The position numbers and the translations under genes are program-made. Below the pieces are notes generated by a model. It worked only from the letters and a program-made list of their open reading frames with translations. It had not been told where the DNA came from and ran no database searches. Below are positions 45,653 through 53,517 of a stretch of DNA of 53,517 nt, piece after piece. This DNA is from Pseudoselenomonas ruminantium (GTDB lineage: Bacteria > Bacillota > Negativicutes > Selenomonadales > Selenomonadaceae), in the NCBI GenBank assembly GCA_002373045.1, contig DFHU01000005.1, positions 7,841 to 61,357 of the forward strand, written 5' to 3'. Position 1 is the first letter of the stretch. Each line of letters opens with the position of its first letter.

Positions 45653-47062
45653 TTAACCCATAGTACCTTCAAGCTCGATGTTGACGAGATTGTTCATTTC
45701 GAGTGCATATTCGAGCGGCAGTTCCTTGGCAATCGGCTCCACAAAGCCACGCACAATCATGGCGCGGGCTTCTTCTTCGTCAATGCCGCGGCTGGTCAGA
45801 TAGAAGATGGCCTCGTCACTGATACGGCCAATCTTGGCTTCATGCCCGATATCAGCCTCGTCCCCTTCGATATCCATAACCGGCAATGTATCACTGCGAG
45901 ATAGATTATCAAGCATCAGGGATTCGCAGTTCACGGAGCACTTAGCAAACGGTGCGTTCTTCGTCACCTTTACCGCACTGCGGTAAGTGGCCTTGCCGCC
46001 CGCCTTGGAAATCGTACGCGTGTTGATGTTGGCCGAGGTATGCGGTGCCGCATGGATGACGCTCGCGCCCGTATCGAGGTTCTGCCCCTTGGAGGCAAAG
46101 GTCACACCCGTGAATTCACAGCGGGCATTTTCGCCGTGCAGCACACTGCAGGGATAGAGGCAGGAGATATGGGAACCAAAGGAACCGGACACCCATTCGA
46201 TAATGCCGTCCTTTTCCACCAAGGCGCGCTTGGTGTTGAGGTTCATCATATTGCGCGACCAGTTTTCAATCGTGGAATAACGCAGGCGTGCGCCTTCCTT
46301 GACGAAAAGTTCCACGCAGCCGGCATGGAGGTTGGTCACATTGTGCTTCGGTGCCGAGCAGCCTTCGATAAAGTGCAGGCTGGCATTTTTTTCCACGATA
46401 ATCAGCGTATGTTCAAACTGACCGGCACCAGCTGCATTGAGACGGAAGTAGCTCTGCAAGGGCATTTCCACATGGACGCCCTCCGGCACATAGACGAAGG
46501 AACCACCGGACCAAACAGCACCATGCAGGGCCGCAAATTTATGGTCCTTAGGCGGTACAAGGGTCATAAAGTATTCTTTTACAATATCTTCATGCTCCAC
46601 GAGTGCCGTTTCCATATCCGTGTAGATAACACCCTGTTTGACCATATCTTCCTGAATGGAGTGGTAAACCACTTCTGAGTCATACTGGGCACCAACGCCG
46701 CCCAAAGAGGTCTTTTCTGCTTCGGGAATACCGAGCCGGTCAAACGTATCCTTGATATCCTCCGGTACTTCCTCCCAGCTGCCGGTCATCTTGGCATCGG
46801 GCTGCACATAGGTCACGATATCATCCATATTTAATTCTTCGAGGGACGGCCCCCAGGTGGGCAGTTCCAGCGAATTGTAGACTTCCAGAGATTTTAAGCG
46901 GAACTCGGTCATCCATTCCGGGTCGTTTTTACGCTTGGAGATATCCCGCACGATTTCCGGCGTCAGGCCGCTATGGGATTTGTAGACCGAATGGTCTTCA
47001 TTTTTGATATCGTAGAGGGTGCGCTCGATATCCTCTACATAGGTTTTCTTCTTCTCAGCCAT
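45653..47062 (-). CDS. sufB: SufB Fe-S assembly scaffold
   Basis: The 469-residue protein has the normal SufB length. Landmarks: YDIKNEDHSVYKSHSGLTPE near the start, VVYHSIQEDMVKQGVIYTDM (about 140), PEGVHVEMPLQSYFRLNAAG (about 195), SLHFIEGCSAPKHNVTNLHA, and SLMLDNLSRSDTLPVMDIEG (about 382) with GDEADIGHEAKIGRISDEAI. The start is the ATG at 47062 preceded by CAGGAAGG; an upstream TTG at 47071 overlaps sufC. It is the scaffold on which clusters form with SufC and SufD. Confidence 0.96.
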   Translation of the reverse strand: MAEKKKTYVEDIERTLYDIKNEDHSVYKSHSGLTPEIVRDISKRKNDPEWMTEFRLKSLEVYNSLELPTWGPSLEELNMDDIVTYVQPDAKMTGSWEEVPEDIKDTFDRLGIPEAEKTSLGGVGAQYDSEVVYHSIQEDMVKQGVIYTDMETALVEHEDIVKEYFMTLVPPKDHKFAALHGAVWSGGSFVYVPEGVHVEMPLQSYFRLNAAGAGQFEHTLIIVEKNASLHFIEGCSAPKHNVTNLHAGCVELFVKEGARLRYSTIENWSRNMMNLNTKRALVEKDGIIEWVSGSFGSHISCLYPCSVLHGENARCEFTGVTFASKGQNLDTGASVIHAAPHTSANINTRTISKAGGKATYRSAVKVTKNAPFAKCSVNCESLMLDNLSRSDTLPVMDIEGDEADIGHEAKIGRISDEAIFYLTSRGIDEEEARAMIVRGFVEPIAKELPLEYALEMNNLVNIELEGTMG

Positions 47063-47067
47063 AGCGC

Positions 47068-47820
47068 TCAACCTTCCTGTTCTTCACGGATATGGGCAAA
47101 GCCGCGGCTGTTGATGTCCTCAATGAGTTCTGGGCCGCCTTCTTCCACAATCTGGCCGTTCATCAGCACGTGAACCTTATCCACTTTCAAATGTTCGAGA
47201 ATACGCGTGTTGTGGGTGATGATCAGGCAGGAATTTTCCTCGTTATGGAACTTGGCCACACCTTCGGACACAATCTGCACCGCATCGACATCCAGACCGG
47301 AATCCGTTTCATCAAGCAGCGCCAGTTTCGGCTTGAGCATGAGCAGCTGCAATATTTCCGTGCGCTTCTTCTCACCGCCGGAGAAGCCGACATTCAGATA
47401 CCGCTGGGCATATTCGGGGTCCATCTTGAGTTCCTGCATGGTGGCCTTGAGTTCCTTGCGGAAGGGCAGGAGTTTTACCTTTTCGCCTGTGATAGCCTGC
47501 TTGGCCGTACGGAGCATATTTTCCACGGTAATGCCGGGGATTTCCTCCGGGGTCTGGAAGGACAGGAACAGGCCTTTGCGGCTGCGCTCGAAGGTCTTCA
47601 TCTCCGTCATGTCCTCGCCTTCGAATTCCATGGAACCGCTGGTTACCGTATATTTCGGATGGCCCATGATGATGTTCATCAGCGTAGACTTGCCGGAACC
47701 ATTCGGCCCTAAGATAACATGCACTTCCCCTTTGCCCACGGACAGGGAAAGCCCCTTCAGGATTTCCTTATCCTCTACACCGGCATGGAGGTCCTTGATT
47801 TCCAAAAGCTGCTCTGCCAT
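47068..47820 (-). CDS. sufC: SufC Fe-S assembly ATPase
   Basis: The 250-residue ABC-type ATPase has Walker A LGPNGSGKSTLMN (about 37), the Q-loop region FLSFQTPEEIPGI, the signature VGFSGGEKKRTEILQ (about 144) and Walker B PKLALLDETDSGLD (about 163), with DETDSGLD typical of SufC. It drives SufBCD assembly. It is the first gene of sufCBDSU; AGAAGGAGAG precedes the ATG, and a strong promoter lies at 47914-47942. Confidence 0.97.
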   Translation of the reverse strand: MAEQLLEIKDLHAGVEDKEILKGLSLSVGKGEVHVILGPNGSGKSTLMNIIMGHPKYTVTSGSMEFEGEDMTEMKTFERSRKGLFLSFQTPEEIPGITVENMLRTAKQAITGEKVKLLPFRKELKATMQELKMDPEYAQRYLNVGFSGGEKKRTEILQLLMLKPKLALLDETDSGLDVDAVQIVSEGVAKFHNEENSCLIITHNTRILEHLKVDKVHVLMNGQIVEEGGPELIEDINSRGFAHIREEQEG

Positions 47821-47843
47821 TACTAAACTCTCCTTCTAAAACA

Positions 47844-47908
47844 ACAGTGGGAACCACTGTAAAAACTTCGCTCATTTTAATCCTTAGTAAAATTGTCGGG
47901 ATTAATAA
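47844..47908. promoter_or_regulatory. inverted repeats in the suf leader
   Basis: A perfect hairpin ACAGTGG-GAA-CCACTGT (47844-47860) lies 23 bp before the sufC start. A second inverted repeat, TTAATCC (about 47877-47883) and GGATTAA (about 47899-47905), covers the region just downstream of the promoter. Either could be a regulator binding site; no IscR-like gene is adjacent. Confidence 0.4.
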
Positions 47909-47913
47909 TTTTT

Positions 47914-47942
47914 ATTTTAGGGATAATGCGCTAAAAAGTCAA
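47914..47942 (-). promoter_or_regulatory. promoter of the suf operon
   Basis: On the minus strand TTGACT (47937-47942), a 17-nt spacer and TAAAAT (47914-47919). The leader to sufC is about 85 nt. Confidence 0.75.
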
Positions 47943-48034
47943 GCTATCTTTTTTCTTGCAGGATTCTCCCGTTCCATCACGAATAATATTTGTAAGAATA
48001 ATCGCTCAGAATTCCCCAAGGAGGAGGGTGTTCC

Positions 48035-50680
48035 ATGAGTTTTTGGCTACGATTGCTCATCATTGCGGCACTGGCTTGGACGCAGTTTACCGCCGCAGGG
48101 CTTTGTGCGGATTTTTTGCGGCCTACGCTGCGCATCGGCTTCACGGATAAAGAGGGCGAAATCTGGCAGGACAGCCGTCTGCTCTATCACGGTGCCGCCT
48201 ACGAATATTCCGAAACCATCAGCACCTATATGAGCATGAAAAACAGCTATACCAACGGTACCATGGAGGAAAACCTGCTGCGTCTGAAAGCCGGCAGCAT
48301 TGACCTCATCATGATTCCCGACGGCGATTTTATTACCGGCTATACTGAACCAGCTCCAGCTGACCAGCCACCAGGCACCATTTCCGTAGCACTCGGCAAA
48401 GGCATCGGCTGGCTGCTGGCTGACGAAAACCGTCCGGAGCTTGTCGAACGCCTGCGAACAGCTGTCGCCAGCATCAATGAGGTCAACAGCTTTTATCAAA
48501 GCGATTTGCAGGAAAAATATCATACTACCGGCACAAAACTGCTACTGACCGCCGAGGAAAAAAACTATCTGGAGGCTAATCCCGTTGTCCATATCATGGT
48601 ATCCCCCAAGCAGCCGCCCTATACCTATTTGCAGGACGGTCAGCCCCAGGGGATTATTGCCCATATCATCAAACGAATTGAAGATGATTTAGGTATTACA
48701 CTGGCCATTGCCCCGGAAACCACACATCAAAACATGATGGATGCCCTGACCAATGGGGAAATCGACATGGTCATGGATTTTTACACCGACTACAACTGGG
48801 CACGGGCGCATAACGCGGATTTGACCATCCCCTACCTAAAATTGAACTATATAGCCGTTCAGCGTAAGGATAAGGCCCTGCCGGAAAAGCCCATCGTTGC
48901 CTGCGCCCGTGCGCATTTCTACAGTCAGATACACGTCGAGCGGGCCTACCCGGCAGAGCAGCTGCGTTATTATGATGATGTCGCAGACTGCATGGAGGCG
49001 GTCAATAACGGCGAAGCGGATATTACCTTTGTCAAGTCCATCACCGCGCAAAGTGACATTTATCAAGGAAATTATTACAATCTCTACACCAACGGCAATG
49101 TTGTATTTTCCCACAGCGTATCCATGGCGGTCAGCAACCACGCGAATCCGATTCTGATTCGCATATTGAACAAAGAAATCGCCCATATCCCGCCACAGGA
49201 TATCTCCAGTATCATCAACAGCGAAGTTTACAACGTACGAGCCAAAGATACCCTACAGGCACTCATTTACCGCAATCCCGTAGCCGCACTATGCCTGCTG
49301 GGCGGGACCCTGTTGGTCATTATTTTCGCCCTGCTCTATGTGCTGCGAATGCACCGGGAGCACGATAATGAATTGTGGCGGCAAGCCAATATGGTAAAAG
49401 GTCTGGACATCTATAACCTGCACTGGTTCAACCAGCAGCTGCCACGGGTCATTGCCGCGAACAAAGAAGCCCAGGAATCCGGCGAGCTCTTTGTGCTGGT
49501 CATCTCAGCACAGCGCATTGCCTTTTTGAAGGAACTCTATGGCGTCAAGGTCTTTGCCGAGGCGGTCAAAAACATCATCAATGAGCTTCATGGCAAATTA
49601 CCCTGGATTTTGCTCCATGGTCTGTCGGCAGAAATCACCCATGCCTATCTGCTCTGCCAAAAACCTAAGGGCTATACCCTGAAACAGGCTGCCGAGCGCA
49701 TTGAAAAGTCTGCCCACGTCATCGACATCAATGGCGTCCCCACCAGTTTTACCTATTATATCGGCATCTGCCCGGTGCCACGGCATGGCGAAATTGATGC
49801 TGAAATCCTGATGGACAACGCCATGATGGCCCGCAATGAAATCATCAGCCAGAACCAATCCATCGGGCTCTTTAACACCTTTATGCATGACGAAATGCTC
49901 AAGCATCAGCAGATTGAGCTCTATATGGAAAAAGCTCTGGAAAATGAGGAATTTGAAATCTATCTGCAGGCCAAATACGATATGAACCTCTGCGCCATCT
50001 GCGGTGCCGAGGCTTTGATTCGCTGGCAGAGCCCCGAAATGGGCTTCCTCACGCCGAATCACTTTATCCATATCTTCGAGCGCAACGGCTTTATCCTGAA
50101 GCTGGATTATTATGTGCTGAAAAAAATCAGTGCTGCCCTGCAGGACAGGCTGAAGAAAAAGCTGCCTGTAGTCCCCATTTCCGTGAACCAGTCCGGTCTG
50201 CATATTTCCGAGCGGGGCTATCTGGCCAATATGCAGGCCATTGCGGAACAGTATAAACTTCCCCGCAAGCTTGTTGAACTGGAACTGACGGAAACGACGT
50301 TCATTGATTTAACGTCCAAAACCGAAAAGGAAGATGCCCTGCATATAACCAGACGCCTCAAAAGCATGGGCTACGCCCTGTCCATGGACGATTTCTGCAC
50401 CGGCTACTCCTCGATTGCCATGCTCCGTACCATGCCCATGGACGTCATGAAGATTGACCGCAGTATGCTGCTGTCTGCCGAGACCTCTGAACGCGCCTTA
50501 ATCATCTTCAAGCAGGTCATCGAACTGGGCAAACGGCTCAATATGACGGTACTGGTCGAAGGCATTGAAACCGATGCCCAAAGCCGGCTGACGCAGGCTG
50601 CCGGCTGCCATATTGCACAGGGCTTCCTCTTTGCCCAGCCCATTCCCATGGAAAAATTCTTTGAGGGTCTCGACAAGTAA
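48035..50680 (+). CDS. SBP-domain sensor with degenerate GGDEF and active-type EAL domain
   Basis: An 881-residue membrane protein. It has a signal-like N terminus, a first solute-binding-like region (about 30-175), a bacterial type-3 solute-binding domain (VHIMVSPKQPPYTYLQDGQP, about 187, to 405), and a membrane helix (about 415-437). A GGDEF-like domain lacking the GGDEF motif follows (about 450-600), then EAL (about 625-875). Catalytic EAL motifs are present: GAEALIRW, SVNQSG, LELTETTF, MDDFCTGYSS, MKIDRSML, VEGIET and QGFLFAQP. It should hydrolyse cyclic di-GMP in response to a periplasmic ligand. AAGGAGGAGG precedes the ATG. Confidence 0.9.
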   Translation: MSFWLRLLIIAALAWTQFTAAGLCADFLRPTLRIGFTDKEGEIWQDSRLLYHGAAYEYSETISTYMSMKNSYTNGTMEENLLRLKAGSIDLIMIPDGDFITGYTEPAPADQPPGTISVALGKGIGWLLADENRPELVERLRTAVASINEVNSFYQSDLQEKYHTTGTKLLLTAEEKNYLEANPVVHIMVSPKQPPYTYLQDGQPQGIIAHIIKRIEDDLGITLAIAPETTHQNMMDALTNGEIDMVMDFYTDYNWARAHNADLTIPYLKLNYIAVQRKDKALPEKPIVACARAHFYSQIHVERAYPAEQLRYYDDVADCMEAVNNGEADITFVKSITAQSDIYQGNYYNLYTNGNVVFSHSVSMAVSNHANPILIRILNKEIAHIPPQDISSIINSEVYNVRAKDTLQALIYRNPVAALCLLGGTLLVIIFALLYVLRMHREHDNELWRQANMVKGLDIYNLHWFNQQLPRVIAANKEAQESGELFVLVISAQRIAFLKELYGVKVFAEAVKNIINELHGKLPWILLHGLSAEITHAYLLCQKPKGYTLKQAAERIEKSAHVIDINGVPTSFTYYIGICPVPRHGEIDAEILMDNAMMARNEIISQNQSIGLFNTFMHDEMLKHQQIELYMEKALENEEFEIYLQAKYDMNLCAICGAEALIRWQSPEMGFLTPNHFIHIFERNGFILKLDYYVLKKISAALQDRLKKKLPVVPISVNQSGLHISERGYLANMQAIAEQYKLPRKLVELELTETTFIDLTSKTEKEDALHITRRLKSMGYALSMDDFCTGYSSIAMLRTMPMDVMKIDRSMLLSAETSERALIIFKQVIELGKRLNMTVLVEGIETDAQSRLTQAAGCHIAQGFLFAQPIPMEKFFEGLDK

Positions 50681-50701
50681 ACAATCTAAGGAGGCAGGAA
50701 T

Positions 50702-51886
50702 ATGCAAGCATTTAATTTCAAGGTTCCCACGGAAATCGTCTTTGGCCGCGGTGCTGAGAATAAAGTCGGCGAAAAACTCGCTGCCTATAATGCCCATCGG
50801 GTATTTATCGTCTATGGCGGCGGCAGTGTGGTCAAAAACGGCCTGCTGGGGAAAATCGAAAAAGCCCTGCAGGATGCAGGCTTGTTTACGCAGGCCAAAG
50901 GCGGTGTAAAACCCAATCCGCGTTTGAGCTGGGTACGCGAAGCGGTCAAGGAGGCTATTGCCTTTAAGGCCGATTTTATCCTGGCCATCGGCGGCGGCAG
51001 TGTTATCGACTCAGCCAAAGCCGTAGCGCATGGCACGGCCAATCCCGAAATCGACGTCTGGTCATTCTGGAACGGCATGGCAAAACTTACCCAAAGTTTG
51101 CCGGTTGGTGCCGTGCTGACACTTTCTGCCGCTGGCAGCGAAACCAGTGATTCGGCCGTTATCACCAATGAGGAAACGGGCAAAAAGGCGGGACTCAATA
51201 CGCCCTTCAACCGCCCCGTACTGGCCTTTATGAATCCGGAACTTACTTACACCATTCCGCAAAAACAGCTTATCTGCGGCACCTCCGATATACTCATGCA
51301 CACGCTGGAACGGTATTTCACCAGTGTCAAAGAAGAAAACCTGCTGACCGACAGGATTGCCGAAGCCCTGATGGTGACCGTAATCGATGCAACCCGCCGT
51401 GCCCTCAAAGACCAGACGGACTACGATGCCATGAGCGAAATCATGTGGGCAGGCAGCGTTTCCCATTGCGGGCTTACGGAACTGGGCCGCTGCAAAGACT
51501 TTGCCTGCCACAAACTGGGACATGAACTTTCCGGGCGCTTTGACGTCACCCACGGCGCCAGCCTGACGGCGGTCTGGGGCGCCTGGGCCAATTATGTCTA
51601 TCGGGACGATATCCCCCGCTTTGCCCAGTTTGCCGCCAAAATCTGGGGCATTACGGCAGGCAGCGAGGAAGAACGCGCTAAGGCTGGCATTGAAGCAACC
51701 ATCGCTTACTTTAAGGAAATCGGCATGCCCGTAAACTTCACTGAACTGGGCATTGGCGTACAAAGCGATGACGTTTTGGAAGCATTGGCCGACTCCTGCA
51801 CCGCCGGCGGCACTAAAGTCGTCGCCAATTTCCATCCCATTGACAAGCAGACCGCCATTGCGATTTACCGACTGGCTAATCAATAA
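50702..51886 (+). CDS. iron-containing alcohol dehydrogenase (BdhA/YqhD group)
   Basis: A 394-residue enzyme of the Fe-ADH family. It has FNFKVPTEIVFGRGAENKVG at the start, VFIVYGGGSVVKNGLL, the NAD(P)-binding DFILAIGGGSVIDSAKAVAH (about 92), SGSETSDS-type SAAGSETSDSAVITN, and metal ligands in GTSDILMHTLERYF (about 197) and LGHELSGRFDVTHGASLTAV (about 272). Length and AKGGVKPNPRLSWVREAV match butanol dehydrogenase-like enzymes. It probably reduces aldehydes to alcohols during fermentation. AAGGAGGCAGG precedes the ATG, 21 bp after the EAL gene. Confidence 0.93.
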   Translation: MQAFNFKVPTEIVFGRGAENKVGEKLAAYNAHRVFIVYGGGSVVKNGLLGKIEKALQDAGLFTQAKGGVKPNPRLSWVREAVKEAIAFKADFILAIGGGSVIDSAKAVAHGTANPEIDVWSFWNGMAKLTQSLPVGAVLTLSAAGSETSDSAVITNEETGKKAGLNTPFNRPVLAFMNPELTYTIPQKQLICGTSDILMHTLERYFTSVKEENLLTDRIAEALMVTVIDATRRALKDQTDYDAMSEIMWAGSVSHCGLTELGRCKDFACHKLGHELSGRFDVTHGASLTAVWGAWANYVYRDDIPRFAQFAAKIWGITAGSEEERAKAGIEATIAYFKEIGMPVNFTELGIGVQSDDVLEALADSCTAGGTKVVANFHPIDKQTAIAIYRLANQ

Positions 51887-51970
51887 TTCTCTTTACTTTT
51901 TTTATGACCTGGTATAAAATTTATCTTGTATGAGCTAATTAATGTAGTAAAAAAAGAAAGAGGTATCATC

Positions 51971-53461
51971 ATGTTTGTTCATGACTTAATTATGCAGGGA
52001 AAACCTGAGGCTATGGCCATTGTGGACCATGAGCGCCGCTTTACCTATAAAGAAGCCCAGGAGGCTGTAAAAAACTGCCGCAACCGGCTCTATGAAGCCG
52101 GCGTGCGCGAAGGCGATCGCGTGGGTATCTTCTCCCGCAACAGCGCCGACTTCGTCTTTGCCTATATGGGCGCAACATCTTTGGGTGCCATTGCCGTGCC
52201 CATCAACTTCCAGCTCAGCAACCGCGAAATCGCCTACATCATCAAGGACTCCGGCATTCGCTTCCTGCTGACGTATCAGCCCTTGAATCTGGTGGACGCA
52301 CTCGCTGCCCTGCGCTGCGACCTCAAGGTCACCCAATACGATATCAAGACCATGGGCAAGGCCAACAAAAAAATTGCCGAAGCTCCGGCACTGCGGGCTG
52401 ACTTTGATGAGCACAAGCCCTGCGCGACCATCTACACCTCCGGCACCACGGGCAACCCCAAGGGGGCAGTGCTCTCCCACCGCAACCTCGTAGCCAACTG
52501 CGAACAGATGCGGGATAACGGCATGGGCTGTAAGCCGGAACACAACGTACTCTGCGTCCTGCCCATGTATCATGCCTTTGGCTGGACCTGCTCCGTACTC
52601 TATTCCTTCTTCTGCGGTGCTGAAGTGGTCATTCTCGACTCCTTCACACCGAAGGAAACCATCGCCGTCATCCGCGAGGAAAAAGTCACCGACCTCTACA
52701 TCGTACCGTCCATCTGCAGCCTGCTCACCAAGCTGGCCAGCACCGAAGATATGAAGACCCTGCGCCTGGTAGTCAGCGGCGGCACTACCCTGCCCCTGCA
52801 GATTCAGCAGGACTTCATCAAAAAATTCGGCGTGGATATCTGCGAAGGCTACGGCCTATCCGAAACCAGCCCGGTTGTGACCATGAATCCGCCGGAAAAA
52901 CCGATTGTCGGTTCCTGCGGCAAGATTGTGCCGGGTATCTCCTGGAAACTCATTGACGGCGAAGGCAAGGAAGTTCCGCAGGGCGAAGCCGGCGAACTCA
53001 TCGTCAAAGGTGAAAACATCATGCTCGGTTATTGGAACCTGCCGGATGTGACCCAGGACGCCATGCGCGGCGGCTGGTTCCATACCGGTGACGTAGCGCG
53101 CGCCGACGAAGAAGGCTATATCTACATCGTCGACCGCATCAAGGACATGATCATCAGCATGGGCGAAAACATCTATCCCCGCGAAGTCGAAGAACTCGTC
53201 TACCAGTTCCCCGGCATCTTCGAAGCCGCCGTTATCGGTATCGAGGACAAACTGCGCGGTCAGGCCGGTGCCTGCTTCTACAGCACCCACGACGGCAAGG
53301 ACATCAACGTGCGCGAACTCAAAAAATTCCTGCAGGCCAACCTCGCCCTCTACAAAATCCCCCGCGAGTTCCACCTCATGGAAAAACTCCCCCGCACCTC
53401 AACAGGCAAAATCGCCAAACGCATGATTCTCGACGAATTCAAAAAGAGTAAAAAGAAATAA
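51971..53461 (+). CDS. AMP-dependent acyl-CoA synthetase
   Basis: A 496-residue adenylate-forming enzyme. The P-loop-like motif is TIYTSGTTGNPKGAVLSHRN (about 156), followed by LPMYHAFGWTCSVLYSFFCG, EGYGLSETSPVVTMNPP (about 294), GWFHTGDVARADEEGYIYIV with the adenylation Asp (about 375), RIKDMIISMGENIYPREVEE, and the catalytic lysine in LPRTSTGKIAKRMI (about 478). It converts a fatty or other carboxylic acid to its CoA ester; chain length is not readable. The ATG at 51971 has AAAGAGGTATC upstream; the longer frame to 51926 lacks one. Confidence 0.93.
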   Translation: MFVHDLIMQGKPEAMAIVDHERRFTYKEAQEAVKNCRNRLYEAGVREGDRVGIFSRNSADFVFAYMGATSLGAIAVPINFQLSNREIAYIIKDSGIRFLLTYQPLNLVDALAALRCDLKVTQYDIKTMGKANKKIAEAPALRADFDEHKPCATIYTSGTTGNPKGAVLSHRNLVANCEQMRDNGMGCKPEHNVLCVLPMYHAFGWTCSVLYSFFCGAEVVILDSFTPKETIAVIREEKVTDLYIVPSICSLLTKLASTEDMKTLRLVVSGGTTLPLQIQQDFIKKFGVDICEGYGLSETSPVVTMNPPEKPIVGSCGKIVPGISWKLIDGEGKEVPQGEAGELIVKGENIMLGYWNLPDVTQDAMRGGWFHTGDVARADEEGYIYIVDRIKDMIISMGENIYPREVEELVYQFPGIFEAAVIGIEDKLRGQAGACFYSTHDGKDINVRELKKFLQANLALYKIPREFHLMEKLPRTSTGKIAKRMILDEFKKSKKK

Positions 53462-53482
53462 AGAAAACAAATTCATCATACT

Positions 53483-53517
53483 AAGCCCGTGGGAGCTGGT
53501 GATGTTTTCCGCAGCTT
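53483..53517. repeat. hairpin repeat, copy C (cut by the window end)
   Basis: ACTAAGCCCGTGGGAGCTGG and TTTTCCGCAGCTT reproduce the left arm and loop entry of the repeats at 41611 and 41684 (CACTAAGCCCG, then TTTCCGCAGCGTT). It lies about 20 bp after the acyl-CoA synthetase stop, the same 3'-end position as the other copies. Confidence 0.7.

Noticed and set aside
49380..49830. Active diguanylate cyclase (GGDEF) domain
   Set aside because: The region aligns by position with GGDEF domains but shows no GGDEF/GGEEF active-site motif.

Overview
The window reads as a chromosomal segment of a Gram-negative-type Firmicute, most likely Negativicutes/Selenomonadales (Selenomonas or a close relative). 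The reasons are: Firmicute-style ribosome binding sites (AGGAGG), a T-box leader and a sufCBDSU operon, together with Wzx/Wzy/Wzz-type surface polysaccharide genes, a sigma28-type promoter on a flagellar FliD-like gene, a four-subunit 2-oxoacid:ferredoxin oxidoreductase and futalosine-pathway menaquinone genes. The genus assignment is inference.

Layout. 1-9 kb: pyruvate kinase, an orphan FliD-like gene, two long tandem hairpins, the korDABC oxidoreductase operon, a TolA-like membrane protein with a PRC-barrel protein, and methylglyoxal synthase. 9-10.8 kb: a small plastic island with a ribbon-helix-helix protein, the 3' scrap of a resolvase gene, a PD-(D/E)XK 'transposase' and an intact but catalytically defective serine recombinase homologue. 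10.8-27.5 kb: a surface polysaccharide locus transcribed right to left from a strong promoter at 27.6 kb (Wzz, 4,6-dehydratase, aminotransferase, priming sugar transferase, three glycosyltransferases, Wzy, acetyltransferase, UDP-glucose dehydrogenase, UDP-glucuronate epimerase, ATP-grasp protein, CapA, Wzx). It is interrupted by an oppositely oriented RelBE-type toxin-antitoxin pair, and a divergent XRE regulator sits at its head. 28-31 kb: a RhuM-family protein and an MFS transporter under a T-box leader with a probable isoleucine specifier. 31-33.5 kb: a chemoreceptor, then a compact locus with every hallmark of an Fst/PepA1-type type I toxin-antitoxin system (29-residue membrane peptide, antisense RNA, shared terminator, 15-nt repeat covering the toxin start codon). 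33.5-37.6 kb: an MTAP-family phosphorylase with MqnC and two MqnE-like radical SAM enzymes. 37.8-41.6 kb: a small secreted protein, a GtrB/DUF6056-type glycosylation pair and a second RelBE-type pair. 41.6-53.5 kb: hairpin repeats, a Crp-family regulator with a flavin reductase, a DnaA-box cluster, the suf operon, an SBP-EAL signalling protein, an iron alcohol dehydrogenase and an acyl-CoA synthetase.

The strongest candidates for something new are the Fst-like type I locus (33.17-33.43 kb) and a dispersed family of hairpins with a near-invariant loop and compensatory changes in the stem (2.86, 41.6, 41.7 and 53.48 kb). Next come the catalytically dead recombinase translated with the flippase gene, the T-box-controlled anion transporter and the DnaA-box cluster. 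All functions are predicted by reading the sequence; no database search was run.
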